Shown piece by piece: positions 39,449 to 47,435 of a stretch of DNA of 64,000 nt (the first letter of the stretch is position 1; each line of letters begins with the position of its first letter). The notes beneath the pieces were generated by a model. It did not search any database and was not told the origin of the DNA. It saw only the letters and a list, made by a program, of their open reading frames with translations. The stretch is from Propionibacteriaceae bacterium. GTDB taxonomy: Bacteria; Actinomycetota; Actinomycetes; Propionibacteriales; Propionibacteriaceae. The stretch is from NCBI GenBank assembly GCA_025965155.1, contig JAOPXN010000095.1:1-64000 (forward strand). Direction: 5' to 3'. Both the position numbers and the translations under genes were made by a program.

Positions 39449-39502
39449 GAGTAGTTCCTCCGTGAACTTGCTGGATGTTTTGGGGGGCGACACTACTAAC
39501 GC

Positions 39503-39523
39503 CTTGAGCCGCCTGCGCTCAAC
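39503..39523. promoter_or_regulatory. HAIR element 1 (HspR binding site)
   Basis: CTTGAGC-N7-GCTCAAC fits the HAIR consensus CTTGAGT-N7-ACTCAAG closely. It overlaps the downstream edge of the dnaK -10 box and is 55 bp before the dnaK start. Confidence 0.88.
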
Positions 39524-39550
39524 TATGCACCATGAGCGAGCTCTTATCAA
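39522..39550 (-). promoter_or_regulatory. dnaK promoter
   Basis: On the minus strand TTGATA (39550-39545) and CATAGT (39527-39522) are separated by exactly 17 bp. This good vegetative-type promoter sits between the two HAIR elements. Confidence 0.75.
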
Positions 39551-39556
39551 CCCCGG

Positions 39557-39577
39557 GTTGAGCCGGTTTGACTCAAC
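39557..39577. promoter_or_regulatory. HAIR element 2 (HspR binding site)
   Basis: GTTGAGC-N7-ACTCAAC is a second HAIR-type inverted repeat, 54 bp from the first and just upstream of the -35 box. The rest of 39578-39704 leads to the divergent DoxX gene and shows nothing else. Confidence 0.85.
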
Positions 39578-39704
39578 TCTCGGTCAGGGTTTCCCCGGAG
39601 CTCGGGCACGTCCGCGCGGCGATTCCGCGACCGGCGCGTTGACCTCTCAAAGCGGCCGCAGATGCGTACGGTTGGCGCGAGTTCCCACACAGAGAGTTTC
39701 TTTG

Positions 39705-40220
39705 ATGGCCGGCAACACTTCCCGACGGCGGACGCCGCACCCGTTCCTGCAGGTTCTTCGCGATATCGCTCTGCTCCTTGCCCGGATCGGGCTCGGCGGC
39801 ATCCTGATCGCTCACGGCTGGCGCCGCTGGCAGCATCTGGGTGTGCAGAGCCAGATCGACTATCTGCGACAGTTCGGCACCCCGTACCCGGAGGTCGCCG
39901 CGTACGGCGCGACGCTGCTCGAGCTCGTGGGCGGCATCTTCCTCATCGTCGGCGCCCTCACTCCGCTGGTCGCTCTCGCCGTGCTGGTCCAGCAGGTGCT
40001 GACCATCAGCTACACCAACTACTTCCGGGGCAGGTACCTCACCGACCTCCAGGGCAACTACGTCGGCGGTTACGAGTACAACGTCGCGCTGGGCGTACTG
40101 GCACTCGTCTTCGTCGTGTTCGGCGCCGGCCGGGCCTCCGTCGACCAGCTGTTCCGGCGGACCCCGTCGGAGGAAGACGGCGAGGTCGAGGCCGAAAACC
40201 GGGCCCCGTCGTACTTCTGA
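39705..40220 (+). CDS. DoxX-family membrane protein
   Basis: A start at ATG 39705 (MAGNTSRRRTPHPFLQVLRD) gives 171 residues. The reading frame extends upstream through the dnaK promoter and is not credible there. The four-helix DoxX pattern is seen: LLLARIGLGGILIAHGWRRW, TLLELVGGIFLIVGALTPLV, ALAVLVQQVLTISYTNYF and VALGVLALVFVVFGAG. Actinobacterial DoxX proteins have been linked to redox and oxidative-stress complexes at the membrane. It is divergent from dnaK and about 90 bp before the two-component operon. A role in either is not shown. Confidence 0.88.
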   Translation: MAGNTSRRRTPHPFLQVLRDIALLLARIGLGGILIAHGWRRWQHLGVQSQIDYLRQFGTPYPEVAAYGATLLELVGGIFLIVGALTPLVALAVLVQQVLTISYTNYFRGRYLTDLQGNYVGGYEYNVALGVLALVFVVFGAGRASVDQLFRRTPSEEDGEVEAENRAPSYF

Positions 40221-40312
40221 GCGGGACGGCGCGCGTCCCCGAGTGAGCCATTCACAGGTGACGCACAGCATCGTCATAGCCAGACTCAGGGATGCGATGC
40301 TTTCCTGTTCAC

Positions 40313-41047
40313 ATGGCACGTACCGATAACACCAAGGCTCAACTCACCCGACCGGACGGAACCGCTATCAGGGTTCTGGCCGTGGACGACGAGTCGAGTC
40401 TGACCGAGTTGCTGTCGATGGCGATGCGGTACGAGGGCTGGCAGGTCAGCACCGCGGGCTCCGGCTCGGAAGCCGTGAAGGTCGCGCGGGAGACCCGTCC
40501 CGACGCAATCGTGCTGGACATGATGCTGCCCGACTTCGATGGCCTTGAGGTGATGCGGCGGATCCGGACCGAGGACCCCGACGTCCCGGTCATCTTCCTC
40601 ACCGCCAAGGACGCGGTCGAGGACCGCATCGGTGGCCTGACCGCTGGCGGGGACGACTACGTGACCAAGCCGTTCAGTCTTGAGGAGCTGATCGCCCGGC
40701 TGCGGTCGCTGCTCCGCCGGACCGGCGCCGCGCTGACCAAAAGTGACTCAACGCTGGTGGTGGGCGACCTGGCGCTGGATGAGGACAGCCATGAAGTGAC
40801 CCGCGGCGGGGCACAGATCCAGCTGACCGCCACCGAATTCGAGCTGCTCCGCTACCTGATGCGCAACCCGCGGCGGGTGCTGAGCAAGGCCCAGATCCTG
40901 GACCGCGTCTGGAACTACGACTTCGGCGGCCAGGCCAACGTGGTCGAGCTCTACATCTCGTACCTCCGCAAAAAGATCGACGCCGACCGGGCTCCAATGA
41001 TCCACACCATGCGCGGAGCTGGGTACGTCCTCCGACCGGCGGCCTGA
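40313..41047 (+). CDS. Two-component response regulator, OmpR/PhoB class
   Basis: This 244-residue protein starts at ATG 40313 (MARTDNTKAQLTRPDG), preferred over an in-frame ATG 21 bp upstream. The receiver domain has VLAVDDESSL, the phospho-acceptor Asp69 in DAIVLDMMLPDFDGL and the switch Lys in DYVTKPFSLEEL. A winged-helix DNA-binding domain follows (IQLTATEFELLRYLMRNPRR; YISYLRKKIDAD; TMRGAGYVLRP). The stop overlaps the next start (TGATG), so kinase and regulator are coupled. It resembles the TcrA/TrcR/PrrA group of actinobacteria. The target is unknown. Confidence 0.94.
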   Translation: MARTDNTKAQLTRPDGTAIRVLAVDDESSLTELLSMAMRYEGWQVSTAGSGSEAVKVARETRPDAIVLDMMLPDFDGLEVMRRIRTEDPDVPVIFLTAKDAVEDRIGGLTAGGDDYVTKPFSLEELIARLRSLLRRTGAALTKSDSTLVVGDLALDEDSHEVTRGGAQIQLTATEFELLRYLMRNPRRVLSKAQILDRVWNYDFGGQANVVELYISYLRKKIDADRAPMIHTMRGAGYVLRPAA

Positions 41048-42672
41048 TGACCCTGGACCAGCCGACCGACAACGCCGAGGCGCCGAATCGGCACGCCTCG
41101 ATGGGTCCCGGCACGCTCGGCCGGCAGCTGGTCGTCCGGGTGGTTCTGCTGGTGGCGGCGGCCGCCATCTTGTTGAGCAGCGCCATCACGGTGGGCGCTC
41201 AACAGCTGCTGAGCACCCAAGTGGACGGCCAGCTGAGGCTCGTCATCGACCGGCTCAAACGGAGCTTCGAATACGACAACGACCAGAGGAACGGTCTGCT
41301 GCAACCCGGTCAGCCGATCGGGACCCTGTACGCCTCCTTCGGACCCGACGGGAGCATCGTCCGATCAGGCATCCTGACCGAGATGAGGCGACCACCCGCC
41401 CTCCCGGAAGCAGTAGTCGAGCGGCTCAAGGACGTGCCGACCGACGGAGGCGAGGAGTCAGTCGACCTCGGTCAGGAGCTGCACCGCTACCGGGTGGTGG
41501 CGTACAAAGTCATCTCCGGTTCGTCAGGCACCGTTAGGGGGACCGTCGTGGTAGGCGTCCCGCTGCGGGAGGTGGACGAGACGCTGATCAGGCTGGTGGG
41601 ACTGGAGATCGTGCTCTCGCTGCTGGCCATGGCGGGCGCGGCTGTGGTGGCCCGCTCGCTGGTGGAACGGAGCCTGCGGCCGCTGAACCGGGTCGCCGCG
41701 ACCGCGCAGCAGGTGTCACAGCTGGAGCTGGACCGCGGCGAGGTGGCGTTGGCCATCCGGGTACCGCCACAGGATGCCAACCCCACCAACGAGGTGGGCC
41801 GGGTCGGGCAGGCTTTCAACCACATGCTGAACAACGTCGACGGCGCCCTGGCGGCCCGTCAGGCGAGCGAGGTCAAGGTCCGCCAGTTCGTCGCCGATGC
41901 GTCCCATGAGCTGCGAAACCCGCTGGCTGCCATTCGCGGCTACGCCGAGCTGACCCGCCGCAACAGGGCCGCGATGTCGGCCGACGACGCGTACGCAATG
42001 TCCCGGGTGGAGTCGGAGGCAGAGCGGATGTCGCGTCTGGTCGAGGATCTGCTGCTGCTGGCTCGGCTCGATTCGGGGCCGGATCTCGACCTGCAACCGG
42101 CCGACCTGACCGAGATGGTGATCAACGCTGTCAGCGACGCCCGAGTTGCCGGGCCGGAGCACAGCTGGACCTTGCAGCTGCCGGAGGAGCCGGTCGTCGC
42201 CTTGGGTGACAAGCACCGGCTGTACCAGGTGCTGGTGAACCTGCTGGCCAACGCCCGGACCCACACGCCACCGGGCACCCGGGTGGAGACAGCACTCAGC
42301 GAAGAAGGGGGCCGGGCTGTCATCACGGTGACAGACAACGGCCCGGGGATCCCGGCCGATATCGCCGACCAGGTGTTCGAGCGCTTCACCCGGGCCGATA
42401 CCAGCCGGGTACGGGCGGCGGGCGCGGCTCAGGGAGCCAGCACCGGACTCGGGTTGGCCATCGTGTCGGCCGTGGTCGAGGCACATCGAGGTGTCGTGTC
42501 AGTAGAGAGCCAACCAGGCCGCACCACTTTCAGCGTCGCCCTTCCGCTGGCCGCAACCGACCCTGCCCCTCCCGCGCAGCGTCCTCCGAGTCCAACGGGC
42601 GCGCAGCACCCGCCGGCGCCACACCACCCGCCGAGCGCGACAGCGGGACCGGAGTTCCTGCCGCCGGGCTGA
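41047..42672 (+). CDS. Sensor histidine kinase
   Basis: This 541-residue membrane kinase is the partner of the regulator upstream. TM1 (VVRVVLLVAAAAILLSSAIT) is followed by an extracytoplasmic sensor of about 130 residues, then TM2 (VGLEIVLSLLAMAGAAVVAR) and a HAMP linker. The dimerisation domain carries His287 in ADASHELRNPLAAIRGY. The ATP-binding domain has the N box (HRLYQVLVNLLANARTHTPP) and G boxes (VTDNGPGIP; STGLGLAIVSAVVEAHRG). The C-terminal 40 residues are Pro-rich and disordered. The signal is unknown. The gene is convergent with the uspA gene. Confidence 0.94.
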   Translation: MTLDQPTDNAEAPNRHASMGPGTLGRQLVVRVVLLVAAAAILLSSAITVGAQQLLSTQVDGQLRLVIDRLKRSFEYDNDQRNGLLQPGQPIGTLYASFGPDGSIVRSGILTEMRRPPALPEAVVERLKDVPTDGGEESVDLGQELHRYRVVAYKVISGSSGTVRGTVVVGVPLREVDETLIRLVGLEIVLSLLAMAGAAVVARSLVERSLRPLNRVAATAQQVSQLELDRGEVALAIRVPPQDANPTNEVGRVGQAFNHMLNNVDGALAARQASEVKVRQFVADASHELRNPLAAIRGYAELTRRNRAAMSADDAYAMSRVESEAERMSRLVEDLLLLARLDSGPDLDLQPADLTEMVINAVSDARVAGPEHSWTLQLPEEPVVALGDKHRLYQVLVNLLANARTHTPPGTRVETALSEEGGRAVITVTDNGPGIPADIADQVFERFTRADTSRVRAAGAAQGASTGLGLAIVSAVVEAHRGVVSVESQPGRTTFSVALPLAATDPAPPAQRPPSPTGAQHPPAPHHPPSATAGPEFLPPG

Positions 42673-42740
42673 CACGACACGGGGCCGCCCCGACACCGGT
42701 AGAAACTACAAACGCCGAGGCACCTTCGGAGAGGACGGCG

Positions 42741-43136
42741 TCAGCGTTTGGGCTTGACGGCCACCACCGGGCAGTCTGCACCCAGCAGGACGGCCTGCGC
42801 CGTACTCCCGGTGATCAGCTTGCCCACCGGTGAGCGGCGTCGGATCCCGATCACGATCAAGTCAGCAGCCACCTGCTCGGCCGCGGCGAGGATGCTGACC
42901 GCGGCGGACTCCCCATCTGTCGGCTGCAGGATCTCGTGTCGGATGCCGGCAGCGCGGAGTTCAGCATCCAGGGCGTCAATGTCCTGCGACGTGGCGAAAA
43001 CCGGATCGGAGTAGTCCCCACCCCGGCCGGTGTTCACAACCGTCAAGGTAGCCCCGGAAGTCTTGGCCTGCTCGATAGCGAAGTCGACCGCGGCAACGCC
43101 CTCAGGAGTCGGGATGTACCCGGTGACAATGTTCAT
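42741..43136 (-). CDS. UspA-type universal stress protein
   Basis: This 131-residue single-domain Usp starts MNIVTGYIPTPEGVAAVDFA. It has the nucleotide-binding pattern G-2x-G-9x-GS/T-like in IGIRRRSPVGKLITGSTAQA, with the second-strand Asp (DLIVIG). It is likely ATP-binding. It starts 10 bp after the ATPase stop of the sugar ABC operon, with GGAGGAGG upstream, so it is probably the fourth gene of that operon. A stress protein in a sugar-uptake operon is unusual and may link energy or sugar state to stress response. That is an inference. Confidence 0.88.
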   Translation of the reverse strand: MNIVTGYIPTPEGVAAVDFAIEQAKTSGATLTVVNTGRGGDYSDPVFATSQDIDALDAELRAAGIRHEILQPTDGESAAVSILAAAEQVAADLIVIGIRRRSPVGKLITGSTAQAVLLGADCPVVAVKPKR

Positions 43137-43146
43137 CCTCCTCCGT

Positions 43147-43989
43147 CTAGCCCTTCTCCAGTGTCGTAGCGCCGGTCATGATCGCCACCGCCTCGGTAGG
43201 GGTGTGTGACTGTGGCGTGATGACTCCGGCGCAGCCACCGAGCCGGGCGATGTGGATCCGGTCAGCGACCTCGAACACGTTCGGCATGTTGTGACTGATC
43301 AAGATCACGGGGAGCCCCTTGGCCTTGATCTGCTGGATGAGGTTCAGCACTTGGCCGGTCTCCTTCACACCCAAGGCTGCGGTGGGCTCGTCCAGCACCA
43401 CGAACTTGGTCGCAAAGGTGGCCGCCCGCGCTACCGCGACCGCCTGGCGCTGGCCGCCGGACAACGTCTCGACCGCCTGTGACATGTTCTGGATCGTGGC
43501 GATGCCCAGGTTCGCCATGGACTTCCCCGCGTCCGTCTTCATGCCGCTCTTGTCGAGCATCCTGAAGATCGACCCCAGTGGTCCCTTACGACGGCGCTCC
43601 CGGCCGAGGAACATGTTGGCGGCGATGTCGAGCGCCGGCGCCACAGCCAGCGTCTGGTACACCGTCTCGATGCCCGCTTGGCGTGCATCCTGAGGAGAGC
43701 GGAAGTGCACTTCGCGGCCGTCCAGGAAGACCTGGCCGGCGTCCGGCACGATGGCACCGGTCACCGCCTTGATCAGGGTGGACTTGCCGGCCCCGTTGTC
43801 GCCGATGATGGCCAGCACCTCGCCGGCCTTGAGATCGAAGCTGACGCCGTCGAGGCCGATGACGCGCCCGAAGGTCTTGACCAGGTCGCGGGCAGACAGC
43901 ACGGTCGTGCTGGGGTCGACGAGCTCACCGGCGGGCCCGCGGTACTTCTCGTCGGTAGCGGTCGCCGTAGGTGTAGGTGAGGTAGTCAT
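43147..43989 (-). CDS. Sugar ABC transporter ATPase (FrcA-type, single ABC domain)
   Basis: This 280-residue ATPase starts at ATG 43989 (MTTSPTPTATATDEKYRGPA). It starts 2 bp after the permease stop. An in-frame ATG at 44016 would overlap the permease end. Walker A is GDNGAGKST, the signature is LSGGQRQAVAVARA and Walker B is FVVLDEPTAAL, with the H-loop in ILISHNMPNVFEVADR. Unlike RbsA/XylG it has only one ABC domain, so it works as a dimer, as in fructose (Frc) transporters. An extra N-terminal Thr/Pro-rich segment of about 35 residues precedes the domain. Confidence 0.93.
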   Translation of the reverse strand: MTTSPTPTATATDEKYRGPAGELVDPSTTVLSARDLVKTFGRVIGLDGVSFDLKAGEVLAIIGDNGAGKSTLIKAVTGAIVPDAGQVFLDGREVHFRSPQDARQAGIETVYQTLAVAPALDIAANMFLGRERRRKGPLGSIFRMLDKSGMKTDAGKSMANLGIATIQNMSQAVETLSGGQRQAVAVARAATFATKFVVLDEPTAALGVKETGQVLNLIQQIKAKGLPVILISHNMPNVFEVADRIHIARLGGCAGVITPQSHTPTEAVAIMTGATTLEKG

Positions 43990-43991
43990 GT

Positions 43992-45023
43992 TTATGCCTT
44001 GACCTTTCGGATCCACTGGTCGATCGAGACGGCGACAATGATCAGGACGCCGATGGTCAGGATGCGGAGTTGGTCGTCGACACCGGCCAGAGCCAGGCCG
44101 GTGTTGAACGCGTACACGATCAGCGCACCCAACATGGTGCCGAGGATGCCACCGCGGCCGCCGAAGAGGCTGGTACCGCCGATCACCACGGCCGTGATGG
44201 TCTCCAAGTTGGCGCCGACGATGGCGTTCGGGCTGGCCGTGCCGGCCCGTCCGATCAGCACCCAGGCGGTGAAGCCGTAGATCAGGCCCGCCACGGTGTA
44301 GACGCTGAGCAGCACCCGGTTGACCTGGATGCCGGCCAGCCGGGCGGCCTCGATGTCGTCACCGACGGCGTACACGTGCCGCCCCCAGGCAGTCTGGCTC
44401 AGCGCGAAGCCCACCACAGCCGCCAGTGCAATGACGACCAGGACGCCCAAGGTGATGTTGAACGGGCCGATCGGGAACCGGGTCCCCATCACGTTGAGGA
44501 TGTCGGGCATCTTCGCCTTGCCGACACTGGCGCCGCCGGAGTACAGCAGACCGATGGCGGTGAAGATACTCAGCGTTCCGAGCGTGACGATGAACGGTGG
44601 AAGCCCGAGCCGCGTGACGAGCAATCCGTTGCAGAACCCGCAGGCGGTGCCGAAGGCAATCCCGATCAGGATGGCCAGGAACCCCGGAACTCCGTTGTTG
44701 ACCGCCAGATTAGCCATCAACAACATTGACAAGATCGAAATAGCCCCAGCCGACAAATCGATGCCGGCGGTAAGGATAACCAGGGTCTGGCCGATAGCCA
44801 GCGCAGCGATGACAGCGGTCTGCTGCAGGATGATCGAGATGGTGCCAGGCTGAGCGAACCGCGGATTGATGATGGTGAAAACGATGCAGGAAATGATCAG
44901 CACCATCAGCGGGCTGAGGGACGGATGCGCGTGCAGCAGGTGCTGGATGCGCTGGAGTGGTGACTGCCGTCTCCTGGCAAACTGCTCAGCCGCGGTGGCC
45001 GGCGCTTGGGTGTCTACGCTCAT
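43992..45023 (-). CDS. Sugar ABC transporter permease (RbsC/FrcC type)
   Basis: A start at ATG 45023 (MSVDTQAPATAAEQFARRRQ), with AAGGAAG upstream, gives 343 residues. About ten membrane segments follow the branched-chain/ribose permease pattern: LMVLIISCIVFTIINPRFAQ, TAVIAALAIGQTLVILTAGI-DLS, LPPFIVTLGTLSIFTAIGLL, YAVGDDIEAARLAGI, VIGGTSLFGGRGGILGTMLG. The DLSxG and A.xxSGI-like cytoplasmic loop (DIEAARLAGIQVNR) couples to the ATPase. It is the middle gene of an SBP-permease-ATPase-UspA operon. Confidence 0.95.
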   Translation of the reverse strand: MSVDTQAPATAAEQFARRRQSPLQRIQHLLHAHPSLSPLMVLIISCIVFTIINPRFAQPGTISIILQQTAVIAALAIGQTLVILTAGIDLSAGAISILSMLLMANLAVNNGVPGFLAILIGIAFGTACGFCNGLLVTRLGLPPFIVTLGTLSIFTAIGLLYSGGASVGKAKMPDILNVMGTRFPIGPFNITLGVLVVIALAAVVGFALSQTAWGRHVYAVGDDIEAARLAGIQVNRVLLSVYTVAGLIYGFTAWVLIGRAGTASPNAIVGANLETITAVVIGGTSLFGGRGGILGTMLGALIVYAFNTGLALAGVDDQLRILTIGVLIIVAVSIDQWIRKVKA

Positions 45024-45075
45024 GAGGGCTTCCTTGCCTTGAGGTGCGTTTGTCTTGAATGCGAGTCGAGCTGGC

Positions 45076-45119
45076 CCGGCTAGCTGGTGTCTCTCAACAA
45101 GCACAAACCAGCCAGCCGG
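45076..45119 (-). promoter_or_regulatory. Intercistronic hairpin between sugar-binding protein and permease genes
   Basis: A 13-bp stem with one mismatch (CCGGCTAGCTGGT / ACCAGCCAGCCGG) and an 18-nt loop lies in the 104-bp gap after the binding-protein stop. It matches the position of the hairpin at 5401 in the first ABC operon and probably favours binding-protein expression. Confidence 0.65.
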
Positions 45120-45127
45120 AAGCCGAC

Positions 45128-46228
45128 TTATCCGCCCCAGCAGAGCTCGGTGCCCTTGGCGACGTCGATGCTGTCCACGCCGGAGACCGGCTTGTCGGTA
45201 ACCAAGGCGACGCCCGTGTCGAAGAACTCAAGACCGGGGGTCACAGCTGGCTTTTCGCCGGTGGCCTTGAACTTGGCGATCGCCTCGACGCCCAGCTCGG
45301 CCATCTTGACCGGGTATTGCTGTGAGGTCGCGCCGATCACGCCGCTCTTGACCGAGGTAAGGCCGGGGTCGCACCCGCCATCGACGGAGACGATGAGCAC
45401 ATTCTTGAGCCCAGCCGCCTGGAGGGCTTCGTTGGCGCCGGCCGCGGCCGGCTCATTGATGGTATAGACGAGGTTGATGTCCTTGGAGCTGTTGAGGCAG
45501 GTTTCCATCGCGGTCCTGCCCTTATCCTGGGAGCCGTTGGTCGGCTCGTTGCAGACAATCTCGTAGTCGCCGCCCTTCCCCCCGGTGTACTTGCCGGTCT
45601 TGTCCTCGTCACCGTTCTTGAGCTTGTCCTTGGTGTCGATCCCCATGCCGGTCAGAAAGCCCTGGTCACGGTTGTAGTCGACGGAGGCGATCTTGTCGTT
45701 GAACAGGTCGAGCAGAGCGATGGTGGCCTTCTTGCCGTCAAGGGTCCCGGCGGCCCATTTGCCGATTTCCTCACCTGCCTTGAAGTTGTCGGTGGCAAAG
45801 GTGATGTCCACGACGTCGGGCGGGTTGGGAGGCGTGTCCAAGGCGATGACGTACAGCCCGGCATCGCGGGCTTCCTGGATGGCCGGATTGACTCCGTCGG
45901 TAGCCGGGGTGATCAAGATGCCGTCGTCCCCGCGTGCAACCGCGGCTTCGATGGCCTGGATTTGGGTGGCCTCGTCACCGTCCTCCTTGCCGGCCGCCGT
46001 GGTGATGCTCACGTTGTTGGTCTTGCCGGCCGCCTCAGCGCCCTGCTGCATGGCGATGAAGAACGGGTTGGTGCTGGTCTTCGTGATCAAGGTGACGGCA
46101 ACCTGATCACCGCCGCTGGTGCTGCCGGAGCCGCTGTCACCACCGCACGCCGCCAGGCTTCCGGCGCTCAGGGCGAGTAGGGCAAGGGGTACGAGCGCCC
46201 TGCGTAGGGTACGTGAGCGTGGTTGCAT
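45128..46228 (-). CDS. Sugar ABC transporter substrate-binding lipoprotein (FrcB/periplasmic-binding type 1)
   Basis: This 366-residue protein starts MQPRSRTLRRALVPLALLAL at ATG 46228, with GGAGGAACAC upstream. The lipobox is LAAC at about residue 28. The mature domain is of the ribose/fructose-binding class (VAVTLITKTSTNPFFIAMQQ; ARGDDGILITPATDGVNPAI; YVIALDTPPNPPDVVDITFA; SVDYNRDQGFLTGMGIDT; IVSVDGGCDPGL). It belongs with the permease and ATPase that follow and is divergent from a LacI gene. It is a close paralogue of the protein at 47436-48551, with long identical runs. Confidence 0.94.
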   Translation of the reverse strand: MQPRSRTLRRALVPLALLALSAGSLAACGGDSGSGSTSGGDQVAVTLITKTSTNPFFIAMQQGAEAAGKTNNVSITTAAGKEDGDEATQIQAIEAAVARGDDGILITPATDGVNPAIQEARDAGLYVIALDTPPNPPDVVDITFATDNFKAGEEIGKWAAGTLDGKKATIALLDLFNDKIASVDYNRDQGFLTGMGIDTKDKLKNGDEDKTGKYTGGKGGDYEIVCNEPTNGSQDKGRTAMETCLNSSKDINLVYTINEPAAAGANEALQAAGLKNVLIVSVDGGCDPGLTSVKSGVIGATSQQYPVKMAELGVEAIAKFKATGEKPAVTPGLEFFDTGVALVTDKPVSGVDSIDVAKGTELCWGG

Positions 46229-46266
46229 GTGTTCCTCCGTAGACCGGCTGCGTTGCGCCGCCGTGA

Positions 46267-46278
46267 GACGACGTTGTC
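46267..46278. promoter_or_regulatory. LacI-type operator GACGACGTTGTC in the first SBP/LacI intergenic region
   Basis: It differs at one base from the perfect palindrome GACAACGTTGTC at 48592-48603 in the second module. The preceding GCCGCCG is shared too. It is 39 bp from the first binding-protein start. It suggests one LacI acts on both binding-protein genes. Confidence 0.65.
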
Positions 46279-46317
46279 TGAGAGGCACCTTAACGGGAGC
46301 CACGTAACTGCGCTAGG

Positions 46318-46350
46318 TTTGCGCCATCGATTGCGCAAACTGTTGCGCAT
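46318..46350. promoter_or_regulatory. TTGCGC-type operator cluster before the first LacI gene
   Basis: TTTGCGC (46318-46324) and GCGCAAA (46333-46339) form an inverted repeat. TTGCGCAA at 46331-46338 is itself palindromic and TTGCGCAT follows at 46343-46350. The CATAAT at 46348-46353 could be the -10 box of the LacI gene, so binding would block it. This motif differs from the GTTGTC-type site nearby. Confidence 0.6.
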
Positions 46351-46370
46351 AATTGATGGGAGTTTTACGC

Positions 46371-47429
46371 GTGGCAGGCTCTGGTTCCCGACGCGCCGCG
46401 ACAATGTCGGACGTCGCCAAACGTGCCGGCGTATCGATCACGACCGTGTCCCACGTGGTCAACCGCACCCGCCGCGTCGCCCCAGCGACCGCTGAGCTTG
46501 TCTTTGAAGCCGCCTCAGAGGTCGGCTACGTCCCCAACGATCTGCAGCGCACCCTTGCTACTCACGGGCTCAAGACCGTCGGCCTGGCCATGTCCGCCAT
46601 CTCCCATCTGTACTTCGGTGCTGTTGTCCACAGCATCGAAGAGACGCTCTCCATGGCCGGGTACTCACTGCTGCTTTCCGACACCCACGACGAATCTGCC
46701 GGAGAGGTTCAAGCAGTCGCAGAACTCCTCCGCAAGCACGTCGACGCGGTGATCCTCGCCCCCGTCGGGGACTCGACCAGGATCTTGAGCTACACCGCGA
46801 AACAAGGTGTTCCGGTCGTGGTGATCGATCGGCCGGTTCCAGCCGATGTCGACCAGGTCGCCGCTGAGAGCGTGCAGCCCACCGCTGAACTGGTCGATCA
46901 CCTTGCCGGCCTCGGACATCGCCGGATCGCCATGATCAGCGGTCGCACCGGACTGACCACGACGACTGAACGCATCCAGGGTTACCGGCTTGGCCTACAG
47001 CGGAGCAAGCGGGCTTTCCACCGCGCTCTGCAACTCGACGGCGACTCCACCGCGGCAGGAGCGCGGATTGCACTACGCCAGCTGATGGCCCTCGACAGAC
47101 CTCCCACTGCCCTCGTGGTGGCCAACCACACCATGACCATCGGCGTGCTGCGCACGGCGAAGGAGATCGGCGTCCGGATCCCCGACGATCTCGCTGTCGT
47201 CTGCTTTGACGACTTCGAATGGGCTGATCTCTTCCACCCTGGCCTGACCGCGATAGCACAGCCCACCGAGACGATGGGAGTGCAAGCCGCGAACCTGGTC
47301 CTCTCCCGCCTCACCGACCCCGAGCTACCGAGCCGAAACGTTCGGCTCAAGTCGACATTCGTCCACCGCGAGTCCTGCGGCTGTACGGCATCATCAAGGG
47401 CCGCCACAACGCTCGCGCACGCTTACTGA
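46371..47429 (+). CDS. LacI-family regulator of the sugar ABC operon
   Basis: A GTG start at 46371 (VAGSGSRRAATMSDVAKRAG) has GGGAG 8 bp upstream. The frame opens earlier at 46353. That gives 352 residues. The helix-turn-helix MSDVAKRAGVSITTVSHVVN is followed by a sensor domain (VGLAMSAISHLYFGAVVHSI; VPVVVIDRPVPADVDQVAAE; TALVVANHTMTIGVLRTAKE). Its recognition helix (SITTVSHVVN) differs from the LacI at 48701, in line with the different operators around it. It is divergent from the SBP gene it probably controls. It ends 6 bp from the convergent second SBP gene. Confidence 0.9.
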   Translation: MAGSGSRRAATMSDVAKRAGVSITTVSHVVNRTRRVAPATAELVFEAASEVGYVPNDLQRTLATHGLKTVGLAMSAISHLYFGAVVHSIEETLSMAGYSLLLSDTHDESAGEVQAVAELLRKHVDAVILAPVGDSTRILSYTAKQGVPVVVIDRPVPADVDQVAAESVQPTAELVDHLAGLGHRRIAMISGRTGLTTTTERIQGYRLGLQRSKRAFHRALQLDGDSTAAGARIALRQLMALDRPPTALVVANHTMTIGVLRTAKEIGVRIPDDLAVVCFDDFEWADLFHPGLTAIAQPTETMGVQAANLVLSRLTDPELPSRNVRLKSTFVHRESCGCTASSRAATTLAHAY

Positions 47430-47435
47430 TCTGGC

